From DATMER01 sp034667225 (lineage in GTDB: Bacteria; Acidobacteriota; Thermoanaerobaculia; Multivoradales; UBA5704), in NCBI GenBank assembly GCA_034667225.1, contig JAXDKG010000062.1, forward strand, positions 10,539 through 74,538: 64,000 bases of DNA, given 5' to 3'. How positions within the stretch are numbered: position 1 is the stretch's first letter; the number at the start of each line of letters is the position of its first letter. The position numbers and the translations under genes are program-made. The notes under the pieces were generated by a model. That model was not told the DNA's origin. It made no database searches and saw nothing but the letters and a program-made list of their open reading frames with translations. This document shows positions 1 through 12,000 of the stretch, piece by piece.

Positions 1-1
1 T

Positions 2-3000
2 CTGGACGAGGCCTGGCCGGCCGACCGGGTCGAGTCGATCCTGGGCTCGACCGGCGCGCCCGCGATCGTCGCCGGTACCGGTCTGCTGCCCGCGGTCGAG
101 GAGATGCGCTGGCGGCTGCCGGCCCTGAACGACGTGGTCTGCTTGGCCGTCGCCGAGCCGGAGCCGCCGGCCGAGACGATCGATCCGGAGAGCGTGCGCG
201 AGCTGTGGGACTTCGTGGCCGAGCGGGCGGTCGACCGCGAGACGGCGGGCGGCTTCGTCAGCGCCTTCACGGGCGAGCCGATGAGCGCGGCCGAGGTCGA
301 CGAGTACCGCGACCGCGTCCTCTCCCTGGCCGGGCCCTGGCTGCGCCCCGGCGCGCGGGTGCTGGAGATCGGCAGCGGCTCGGGCCTGCTCCTCTGGGAG
401 ATGGCCTCCCGGGTGGCTCATGTCACCGGCGTCGACCCCTCTCCCCTCACCCAGGAGAGCAACCGCGAGCACGCGGTCAGGGAAGGAATCGCGAACGTCG
501 AGCTGCGGACCGCTTTCGCCCACGAGCTGGACGATCTCCTGGGCTCGGGCGAACGTTTTGACTTGGTGCTCCTCGCCAGCACGGTGCAGTTCTTCCCCGG
601 TCCTCGCTACCTGGAACATGTGCTCCGGTGGGCGCTCGGCCATCTCGCTCCGGGCGGAGCGGTCCTCATCGCCGACGTGCTCGACGCCCGGCGGCGCGAG
701 GAGCTGCGGCGGGCGATCGAGGAGCACCGGGGAGCTGCCATCACTGGACGCCGCCAGGAGCTCTACCTCGATGAGGGCTTGTTCCAGGACCTGGGCGCTT
801 CCGTCCACTACCGGACCGAGGGTTTCCCCAACGAGCTGCGCTTCCGCTATGACGTGCTCCTCACCCAGGCCGGGGAGCGCCGCAAGCGTCTGTGGACCGG
901 CTGGCACGTGGATCGCTGCCCGGTCGGCCGGCTGCCCCAGGTGGCTGCGCCGGACGATATCGCCTACGTCATCCACACCTCGGGCTCCACGGGCGAGCCC
1001 AAGGGCATCGTCGTCCAGCACCGGCCGGCGGCGAACCTGGTCGACTGGATCAACAGCGCGTTCGAGATCGGCCCGGAGGACCGGGGGCTGTTCGTCACCT
1101 CGCTGTGCTTCGACCTGTCGGTCTACGACATCTTCGGCGTGCTGGGCGCGGGCGGTACGGTGCACGTGGCCACGCGCGAGGAGCTGGCGGACCCCGACCA
1201 CATGGTGGGCCTGCTGCGGACCGGCGGGATCACTCTCTGGGATTCGGCGCCCGCGGCGCTCGTGCAGCTCGCGCCGCTCTTCCCCGCGGAGCCGGACCGC
1301 TCCAGCCGGCTGCGGCGGGTGCTGCTCTCGGGCGACTGGATCCCGGTGACCCTGCCGGACCGGGTGCGGCACTCCTTCCCCGGAGCGCGGGTCATGGCGC
1401 TGGGCGGCGCAACCGAGGCTACGGTGTGGTCCAACTGGTTCCCGGTGGGGGTGGTCGATCCCGACTGGCCGAGCATCCCGTACGGCCGGCCGATCTCGAA
1501 CGCCCGCTATCACGTGCTGGATGCCGGCTTCTCCCCCTCTCCGATCGGCGTTCCGGGCGACCTCTACATCGGCGGCGACTGCCTCTGCGCGGGCTACCGC
1601 CGGCCGGAGCTGACCGCGAACGCGTTCCTGCCGGATCCCTTCTCCGGCGTGCCGGGAGCCCGCCTCTATCGGACCGGCGACCGGGCGCGCTATCTCGTCG
1701 ACGGCAACATCGAGTTCCTGGGGCGCCTGGACCAGCAGGTGAAAGTGCGGGGCTACCGCATCGAGCTCGGCGAGATCGAGGTCGCGCTGGCCCACCAGCC
1801 TGGCCTGCGCGAGGCCGTGGTGCTTGTGCGGGAGGACGAGCCGGGAGACCGGCGCCTGGTGGCCTATGTGGTTCCGTCCGTGGAGCCCTGCCCCTCGGCC
1901 GCGGAACTGCGCGACGCCCTGCGCCAGACGCTGCCCGAGTACATGATCCCCTCCGCGTTCGTGACCCTGGAGGCGTTGCCGGTCACGCCCAACGGCAAGC
2001 TCGACCGCCAGGCCCTGCCCGCTCCCCAGTGGAGCAGCGGCGCCGGGCTCGTGGCGCCGCGCACGCCGGTCGAGAAACGGCTCGCGGCCATCTGGTCGGC
2101 CGTGCTCGGCGTGCCCCAGGTAGGGCTGGAGGACAACTTCTTCGACCTGGGTGGGCACTCGCTGCTCGCCACCCAGATGGTCTCCCGGGTGCGCGAGTCC
2201 TTCGGCGTGGAGCTGGCGTTGCGCACGCTCTTCGAGCGGCCGAGGCTGGACGAGCTGGCCGCCTGGTTGGAGGGCGAGGAGCGGTCCTGGGGCGCGGCCA
2301 TCGTGCGGGTCCCTCGCGAGGAGCCGCACGTCCTGTCCTTCGCCCAGCAGCGGCTCTGGTTCCTGGACCAGCTCGAGCCGGGCAGCCCGGTCTACAACGT
2401 GCCGGCCGCGGTCGAGCTGAGAGGACGGCTCGACGTGGCGGCGCTCGCCTGGGCGTTCGGCGAGATGGTGCGGCGGCACAAGGTGCTGCGGACGACGTTC
2501 CGGTCGATCGCGGGCCAGCCGATGCAGGTCGTCGCGGAGCCCGCCGCCTTCGATCTGCCGGTGGTGGACTTGCAGTGGCACGGTGAGGAGGCGGACCGCC
2601 TGGCAGCCGCCGAGGCGCGGCGCCCGTTCGACCTCGTCCGGGGGCCGCTGCTGCGGGTGGTGCTGCTGCGGCTGGGAGGCGAAGAGCACGTCGCCCTGAT
2701 CACGATGCACCACATCGTGAGCGACGCCTGGTCCATGGGCGTCCTGGTGCGGGAGCTCGGGGCGCTGTACGCGGCCTTCCTCAGCAACCGGCCGAGCCCG
2801 CTGCCCGATCTCGACGTCCAGTACGCGGACTTCGCCGCCTGGCAGCGCCGGCATCTCTCGGGCGAGCTCCTGGAGTCCGAGCTCGCTTGGTGGCGCGGGC
2901 AGCTCGCGGGCATGCCGCTGGTGCTGGACCTGCCCACGGATCACCCGCGGCCGGCCGTGCGCAGCGTGCGCGGGGCGGAGCACGGCTTCACGGTCGGATC

Positions 3001-6000
3001 GGAGACCCTCGCCGAGCTCGCGGGCCTGCACCAGCGCCAGGGCGGGACGCTCTTCATGGCGCTGCTCGCCGGCTTCATGGGCCTCCTGCAGCGCTACGCC
3101 AGCCAGGACGAGCTGGGGGTGGGGACGCCGATCGCAGGGCGGAACCGGGTCGAGACCGAGCCGCTGATCGGGCTGTTCGTCAACACGCTGGTGCTGCGCG
3201 GCGACCTCTCGGAGGACCCGGGCTTCGCAGAGCTCCTGGATCAGGTTCGCGAGACGACGCTCTCGGCCTACGCCCACCAGGACCTGCCGTTCGAGCGTCT
3301 GGTCGAGGTGCTGGCGCCCGAGCGGGACCTGAGCCGCCCGGCCGTGGTGCAGGTGCTGTTCTCGCTCCAGAACGCGCCATCGGGCACCCTGGAGCTGCCC
3401 GGGCTGGCGCTCTCGGTCTCCGTGGCGACGACCGGGACTGCCAAGTTCGACCTCGCCTGCATGCTGGTGGAGACGGCGCGGGGTCTCGAAGGCACGTTCG
3501 AATACAGCCGGGACCTGTTCGAGGCCGCGACCATCGAGAGGCTGGCCGGCCACTTCGCGAGCCTGCTCGGCAGAGCCGCGGAGGCGCCGGGGCGGCGCCT
3601 GTCGGAGCTGCCGCTGCTGTCGGCGCGGGAGCGGGAGCAGCTCCTGGCCGAGTGGAGCTCCGGGGGAGTGCTGCCGCCCTCGGAGGTCTCTATCCACGCG
3701 CTCTTCGAAGCGCAGGCCGCCCGCGCGCCCGGGGCAACCGCCCTGGTCCGCGGCGCGACGGGGGAGCGCTGGACCTACGCCGAGCTCGACCGCTGGGCCG
3801 ATTTCCTGGCGCAGCGCCTGGCCGGGCTCGGCGTCGGTCCGGAGGTGCGGGTCGGGGTCTGCCTCTCGCGCACGCCCATGCTCGTCGCCTCGCTCCTGGC
3901 GGTCCTCAAGGCCGGCGGCGCCTACGTGCCTCTCGACCCGCGCTACCCGCAGGAGCGGCTGGCCTTCCTGCTGGAGGACACCGCGGCGGCGGTCCTGCTC
4001 ACCGAGCCGGACCTCGTGGACCGGCTCCCCGGGCACCGGGCGGAGGTGCTGCTCGTGGAAGGCTCCTGGCGCGGCACGGAGACGGTCCCGAGAGTCGCGA
4101 GCGGCGTCCTGCCCGGGAACCTGGCCTACCTGATCTACACCTCGGGCTCGACCGGGCGCCCCAAGGGCGTGGCGATCGAGCACCGGAGTGCCGTGGCCTT
4201 CGCCCGCTGGGCGCGCACGGTCTTCCCGCCGGAGGACCTGGAGGGCGTCCTCGCCGCGACCTCGATCGCCTTCGATCTCTCGGTTTTCGAGCTGTTCGTG
4301 ACCCTCGCCTGGGGCGGCAAGGTGGTGCTCGCCGAAAACGCGCTGGAGCTGCCGCAACTGGTAGCGAGCGGGGTGGCCGGCGAGGTGACACTCATCAACA
4401 CCGTGCCCTCGGCCATGGCCGAGCTGGTGCGCCAGCGGGTCCTGCCGGAGTCGGTGCGTACCGTCAACCTCGCCGGCGAGCCGCTCAAGAGATCCCTGGT
4501 CGATGCGATCCACGAAGTCTCCCCCTCCTGCCGGGTGCTCGACCTCTACGGCCCCTCGGAGACCACGACCTACTCGACCTGGGCCCTGGCGCCCCGGGAG
4601 GAGCGGCGCGAGCCGACGATCGGCAGGCCGCTCGCCGGCACCCGGCTGCTCGTCCTCGGCCGTGGCGGCCAGCCGGTGCCGGTGGGAGTCCCGGGCGAGC
4701 TCCTCATCGGCGGCGCGGGCCTGGCACGCGGCTATCTCGACCGGCCGGACCTCACGGCCGACCGTTTCGTCCCCGATCCCCTCCCGCCGGTCCTGCCGCA
4801 GGAGGGGGTCGAGCCGGGCGGGCGCGTCTACCGCACGGGCGACCTGGTGCGCTGGCTGCCCGACGGGCGGCTCGAGTACCTGGGTCGGATCGATCATCAG
4901 GTCAAAGTACGGGGGTTCCGGGTCGAGCCCGGCGAGATCGCGGCCGTCCTGTCGGCCCACCCCTGGGTGAGGGACGCGGTGGTGATGGCGCAGAAGGAGA
5001 GCGCCGGGGGACAGCGCCTGGTGGCCTACGTGGTGGGGACGCCGGGAGAGGAGCCCGAGCTGTCCGAGCTGCGCGACTTCCTGCGCGAGCGGCTGCCGGA
5101 CTTCATGCTGCCGGCCGCCTATGCGTTCCTGCCCGAGCTGCCGCTCACCGCCAACGGCAAGGTCGACCGGCAGGCCCTCGTCAAGCTCTGTCCGGAGCGG
5201 GCGGCCGCGAGCGCGGCCGTGGCTCCGCGGACGCGCGCCGAGGAGCTGATCGCGGGAATCTTCTCCGAGGTGCTGGGGGTGGAGCGGGTGGGCGTCACCG
5301 AAGATTTCTTCGCGCTGGGCGGCCACTCGCTGCTCGCCACCCGGGTGGCCTCGCGGGTGCGCTCTGTCTTCGGGCTGGAGCTGCCGTTGCGCGCGGTCTT
5401 CGAGGCGCCGACGGTCGAGGGCCTGGCACGCCGGCTCGAGCGCCTGACGTCCACGGGGGAGAGGTTCCGGATCCCGGCCCTTGCCCGGATCGCCGGCAAG
5501 GAGCCGCCGCTGGCCCTGTCCTTCGCACAGCAGCGGCTCTGGTTCCTGGACCGGCTCGAGCCCGGAAGCCCGCTCTACAACATGCCGGTGAAGGTCGAGC
5601 TCCGGGGACGCCTCGATCCCGGGGTGCTGAGCGCCGCGCTTCGCGAGGTGACGCGGCGGCACGAGGTGCTGCGGACGACGTTCGCGGAGGTCGCCGGCTC
5701 GCCGGTCCAAGTGGTCGCGGCGCGCGCCCGCATTCCGCTGCCGCTGATCGATCTCCGGGGCCTCCCCCGGGGAGAGCGCGAGCGGGAGGCGGGCCGGTTG
5801 GAGGCCGCGGAGGCCCGGCGGCCGTTCGACCTCGCGAACGGCCCGCTGCTGCGGGCCGCGCTGCTCGCCTCGGAGCCCGAGCGGCACGCGCTCCTCCTGA
5901 CCCTGCATCACGTCGTGAGCGACGGCTGGTCCATGGACGTGCTGGTGCGGGAGGTCGGGCTGCTGTACGCGGCCTTCCTCGACGGCCTCGACGGCCTCGA

Positions 6001-9000
6001 CGGTCAACCGAGCCCGTTGCCGGAGCTCTCGATCCAGTACGCGGAATTTGCGGCCTGGCAGCGGCAGCACCTGTCGGGCGAGCTCCTGGAGACCGAGGTC
6101 TCCTGGTGGCGACGGCGGCTCGCGGGCATGCCGCCGGCGCTGGAGCTGCCGACCGACCACCCGCGGCCGCCCGTCCGCAGCGGGAGAGGAGAGGTCCATG
6201 CCTTCGACCTCGGAGGCGAGGCGCTCGCCGGGCTCGGCAGGTTCTCCCGCTGGCATGGAGCGACGCTCTTCGTGACGCTGCTCGCCGGGGTCGCGGCGCT
6301 CCTGCAGCGCTACACGGGAGAGGACGACCTGGTGATCGGAACGCCGGTCGCGGGGCGCACGCGGACCGAGACCGAGCCCCTGATCGGCGTCTTCGTCAAC
6401 AGCCTTGCCCTGCGCATCGACCTCTCGGGCGCGCCGAGCTTCCTCGACCTCCTGAGCCGGGTGGGGGAGACGACGCTCTCCGCCTCCGCTCACCAGGAGG
6501 TGCCGTTCGAGCGCCTGGTCGAGGAGCTGGCGCCGGAGCGCGACCGCAGCCGTCCGCCGCTCTTCCAGGTGCTGCTCGCCTACCAGAGCGCCTCCGCGGA
6601 ACGGCTGTCGCTCCCGGGCCTGGAGGTCGAGTCCCATTCGATCCACTCCGGCACGGCGAAGTTCGATCTGACCTTCTTCCTCGGGGAAGCTCCCCAGGGA
6701 CTCGACGGGGCGATCGAGTACGACTGCGACCTCTTCGACCGCACGACGGCGATGCGCCTCGCGGGGAGCCTCGCCCGCCTGCTCGAAGGAGCCGTGGCCG
6801 CGCCGCAGGCTCCCGTGACCGAGCTGCCGGTCCTCTCGCCCGCCGAGCGGGCGGCGCTCGTCTTCGAGTGGAACGACACGGCGGAGGTCTCGCGGAAGGC
6901 GCCGCCGGTCCACGAGCTCGTCGCGGAGGCGAGCATCGTCGCCACCTGCATGGCCATTTCTCCGCTACCCCCGGAGAGCCCAGGCGTTCGGCCGACCGGA
7001 CGCCCGATTCACGGTACCCGCGCCTATGCCGTGGATACTTGGGGCTGCCTGACGCCCCGCGGCGTCGCGGGCGAGCTGTGGCTGGGCGGCGCCCCTGTGG
7101 CCCACGGCTACCTCGAACGGCCGGAGCTCACGGCCGAGCGCTTCGTGCCCGACCCCTGGAGCGGCGAGGCCGGGTCTCGCCTCTACCGGACGGGAGAACG
7201 GGTGCGCCACCGGCCCGATGGCAGCCTGGAGCTCCTGGGACGGCTGGACCATCAGGTCAAGGTGCGGGGATACCGCGTCGAGCTGGGAGAGATCGAGGCG
7301 GCTCTGGCCCGCCACCCCGGGGTGCGGGAGGCCGCGGTGCTGGCGCGCGAGGACGAGCCGCGGAACAAGCGCCTGGTCGCCTATGTCGTCCCGGCCGCGG
7401 AACCGGCTCCCGCACCCGAGGATCTGCGCGACGCCCTCCGCTTGTCGCTCCCCGAGTACATGATCCCCGCCGCCTTCGTGATGCTCCGGGAGCTGCCGAG
7501 GACCCCCGGCGGCGAGCTCGACCTCCAGGCGCTGCCGGTTCCGCCGTGGAGCGCCGTCTTCCGGTTCGCGCCGCCGCAGACGCCCACCGAGCAGATCCTC
7601 GCGGAGATCTGGTCGGCCGTCCTCGGCGTGACCCGGGTGGGCCGGGAGGACAGCTTCTTCGACCTCGGAGGGCACTCCCTGCTGGCCACGCAGATGATCT
7701 CCCGGCTGCGCGACGCCCGCGGGCTGGAGCTGTCCCTGCGCACCCTGTTCGAAAAGCCGAAGCTGATCGACCTGGCCAGGGCGGTGGATACGGCCGTTCT
7801 GACGGGAGAGCAGCCGAGGTCCATGCCGGCGCTCCGGCCGCTGGCCGCGCCAGGGCCGGGCCTGGTGCTCTCCTTCGCCCAAGAGCGGCTCTGGTTCCTT
7901 CAGCAGCTCGATCCCGGCTCGGACACCTACAACATCCCGGTCGCGGTGGAGCTCTCCGGCGCGCTGCGGGCGGGTGCCCTGGCGGCAGCGCTGGCCGAGG
8001 TCGTGCGCCGCCACGAAGCGCTGCGCACGACCTTCACCGTCGTCGACGGCCACCCCCGGCAGCGGATCTCCCCGTCCGCCCGGGTCACCCTGCCGCTCGT
8101 CGACCTCTCGGCCCTGCCCGCTCCACAAGGCCTCGCCGAGGCGGAGCGGCTGGAGCGCGAGCAGGCCGGCACGGGGTTCGATCTGGAGAACGGGCCGCTG
8201 GCCGCGGCGCTCCTCGTGCGTCTCGCCGGAGACCGGCACCGGTTCCTGCTGACCCTCCATCACATCGTCTCGGACGGCTGGTCGATCGGCGTGCTGGTCC
8301 GCGAGCTGGGGACCCTCTACGCAGCCTCGGTAGAGGGACGGCGCTCGCCGTTGCCGGAGCTCCCGATCCAGTACGCCGACTTCGCGGTCTGGCAGCGCGA
8401 GCAGCTCGCCGGGAAATGGGATGCCGAGCTCGCCTACTGGGAATCCCGCCTGGGCGGAGAGGTCGCCATCGCCGAGCTCCCCGCCGACCGGCCGCGGCCG
8501 GCCGTGCAGACTTTCAGCGGAAAGACCCGGCAGCTCGTGCTGTCCCCGGAGCTGACCTCGCGGCTGAGGAGCTTCGGGCGCGACCGGGGCGTGACGCTTT
8601 TCATGACGCTCCTGGCGGCCACCCAGGCGCTGCTCTCCCGGCACAGCGGCGAGCACGACGTGCCGGTCGGCGCTCCGGTCGCCGGCCGCCAGTGGGGCGA
8701 GACGGAAGATCTGATCGGCTGCTTCCTCAACACCCTCGTGCTGCGCACCGACCTCTCCGGATCTCCGAGCTTCCGCGAGCTGGCGGCGCGGGTGCGCACG
8801 GTGACCCTCGAAGCCTACTCGCACCAGGAGGTGCCTTTTGAGGCCGTCCTCGCGCGGCTGCGCCTCGACCGCGACCTCTCTCGCACGCCGCTCTTCCAGG
8901 TGCTATTCAACATGCTGAACTTGCCGCGACCCGCTCTCTCCCTGCCGGGGCTGGACCTGCGGGTGCTGACGCCGTCCGAGGTCCCGTCGAAGTTCGACAT

Positions 9001-12000
9001 GACCTTCTATGTCTCCCAGTCCGAGGCGGCCATCGGGATCAACCTGGTCTACAACGCCGGCATCTTCGACGAGTCGCGTATGACGGACCTGCTCGCGCAG
9101 CTGGAACTGCTGCTGGGCCAGGCCCTGGACCGGCCGGACGAGCCGGTGGACCGGCTCTCGCTGGTGACTGATCAGGCGCGCGGGTTGCTGCCCGACCCCA
9201 CAGTGCCCCTGGACGGAAGCTGGATCGGGGGAGTCCACGAGCTCTTCGCGGCGCAGGTCGAACGCGCTCCGGATCGTGCGGCGGTGATCGGCGGGAGGGA
9301 CGGAGATGTCGTCTGGAGCTACGGCGACCTCCTGGCAGGGAGCCGGCGGCTGGCGGGCTGGCTCGCGGCCCACGGGGTGTGTCCGGGCGATCCGGTCGCG
9401 ATCCTGGCCCATCGCAGCGCGCCGCTCGTGCAGGCGGTCATGGGGGTCCTCACCGCCGGGGCGGCCTTCACGCTCCTGGACCCCGCCTACCCGGCGCCGC
9501 GGCTGGTCGAGATGCTGCGTCTAGCCGCTCCCCGCGCCTGGGTCGCCCTGCAGGCCGCCGGTCCGGTTCCCGACGAGGTTCGGGCTTGGCTGGAAGAGGT
9601 GGGCTGCCCCTGCCTGGAGCTGCCCACCGGCGGCTTTGCCTCTCTGGAGTGCCTAGCGGCCTTCTCCGGAAACGCGCCGCAGGTGACCGTCGGTCCCCAG
9701 GACCTCGCCTGCATCGGCTTCACCTCGGGCTCGACCGGCGGGCCCAAGGGCATACTGGGACTCCACGGGTCTCTCTCTCACTTCCTGCCGATGTATTGCA
9801 AGGAATTCGAGGTCGGTCCGGAGGATCGCTTCTCCCTGCTCTCTGGCCTGTCCCACGACCCGCTCCAGCGGGACATCTTCACGCCGCTCTACCTGGGCGC
9901 CGCGATCGTCGTCCCGGACCCGGCCGACATCGGGATCGCCGGACGCCTGGCGGAATGGATGAACCGCCATTGCGTGACCGTGGCGAACCTGACCCCCGCC
10001 CTCGGCCAGCTTCTCGCCGAGCGTCCGCCGGGCGGCGAGCCGGTGGTGGTCCCCAGCCTGCGGGTGGTGCCCCTGATCGGCGAGGCGCTGACGCGCCAGG
10101 ACGTGGTCCGGCTCCGCGCCATGGCTCCCGGAGTGACCTGCATCAACCTCTACGGCTCGACGGAGACGCAGCGCGCGCTGTCGTTCCACCGGGTCATGCC
10201 GGAGGAGGCCGAGGCCAGGCAGGTGCTGCCCCTCGGGCGCGGCATGCAGGACGTGCAGCTCCTGGTGGTCCAGCGCGCCGGCATTGCAGGCATTGCCGGC
10301 ATCGGTGAGATCGGCGAGATCGTCGTACGCAGCCCGCACCTGGCCCGCGGCTACATCGGCGACGAGGAGCTGACCGTCGAGCGGTTCCAGCTCAATCCGT
10401 TCACCGGGGCGGCGGGGGACCGGATCTACCGCACCGGTGACCTGGGGCGCTATCTCCCGGACGGCGAGGTGTCGTTCGCCGGCCGTGCGGACTTCCAGGT
10501 CAAGCTGCGGGGCTTCCGGATCGAGTTGGGGGAGATCGAAGCGCTGCTGGCAAGCCATCCGGCCGTGCAGGCGGCGGCGGTGCTGCTGCGCGAAGACCTG
10601 CCGGGCGGCCGCGGGCTGGTCGCATATGCCGTGCTCGCTGTGCCCGCCGCGGGCGGCTCGGCCCGCACCGAGGAGCTGCACGACTATCTCTGGCAGCGGC
10701 TCCCGGCCTACATGGTGCCTTCGGCCTTCGCCTTCCTCGACGCCATGCCGCTGACGCCGAACGGCAAGGTCGACCGCCGGGCGCTGGCCAAGATTGAGCT
10801 GGAGATCCCGTTGTCCGACGGCGAGACGAGATCCCTGCGCAATCCCGTCGAGGAGATCGTTGCCGGCATCTGTGCCGAGGTCCTCAGGGTCCCGCAGGTC
10901 GGCCCGGGCGACAACTTCTTCCAGCTCGGCGGGCATTCGCTGACCGGGGTCCAGGTGGTCTCCCGCCTGTGCCAAGTCTTCCAGGTCGACCTGCCTCTCC
11001 GGATCCTCTTCGAAGCGCCGACCGTGGCCGGCATGGCCGCGGAGATCGAGCGCCTGCGCCGGCGCGGCGGGGCTCTGGAACGGCCGGCGATCTCATCGTT
11101 CCGCGAGGACCGGAGCGCGCCGCCGCCCCTCTCCTTCGCGCAGGAGCGTTTCTGGGTGGGACGGCAGCTCGAGGCCCGCACCGTGGCTTCCACGATCCCG
11201 ATCATGGTGGCCTTCGAAGGCCGTCTCGACCTCGCCTGCCTGCAGCGGGCGATGCAGGAAATCGTCGACCGTCACGAGGTGCTGAGGACGAGCTTCCAGG
11301 ACGGCATCGAAGGGCCGATCCAGGTTGTCCATTCCGCGGTGCCCGTTCGGTTCCCCGTCGTGGACCTGGAAAGGATCGCTCCAAGCCGCCAGCGGGCGGA
11401 AATCCAGCGCTGGAGCGCCCTCGACGGGCGGTCGCATTTCGACTACGAGCGCGGACCTTTGTTCCGGACGACCGTCTTCCGGTGCTCGGAGCGGGAGAAC
11501 GTGGTGCTCTTCACCATCCACCATGTCGCCTTTGACGGGTGGTCGACCTCGGTCCTGCTCGGCGAGCTGTCCGCCCTCTACAACGCCTTCCGGGAGGACC
11601 GCCCCTCTCCCCTGCGCCCGCTTCCCGCCCAGTACCAGGACTTCGCGCGCTGGCAGCGGCAGACCCTGGCGGGGGAGGCCCTGGCGGAGCAGGTGAGCTT
11701 CTGGCGGGAGCATCTCCGCGGGGCGCTCCCCCTCGATCTCGCCAACGGCCGGCGGTCCGCCCGCCGCACCTTCGAGGCCGGCATCGAGATGTTCACGATC
11801 CCGGAGGAGCTCGAGAGGAAGCTCGACACGTTCGCGGCGGAACACTGCGTGACCCTGTTCATGACGCTGCTCGCGGCCTTCAAGGCGCTGCTCCATTACG
11901 AGACGGGGCAGGAGGACATCGTCGTCACCAGCCTGTTCGCCAACCGCAATCAGGTCGAGACCGAAAACCTGATCGGCAACTTCTTCGCCGGGCTGCCGCT

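Noticed and set aside
6965..8824. 619-residue antisense frame in the NRPS
   Set aside because: No motifs and typical GC-shadow composition; the sense frame carries T3 and C3.
2887..8841. Long second plus-strand reading frame within the NRPS
   Set aside because: Proline, arginine and alanine rich translation with no domain motifs; a GC-driven shadow of the real frame.
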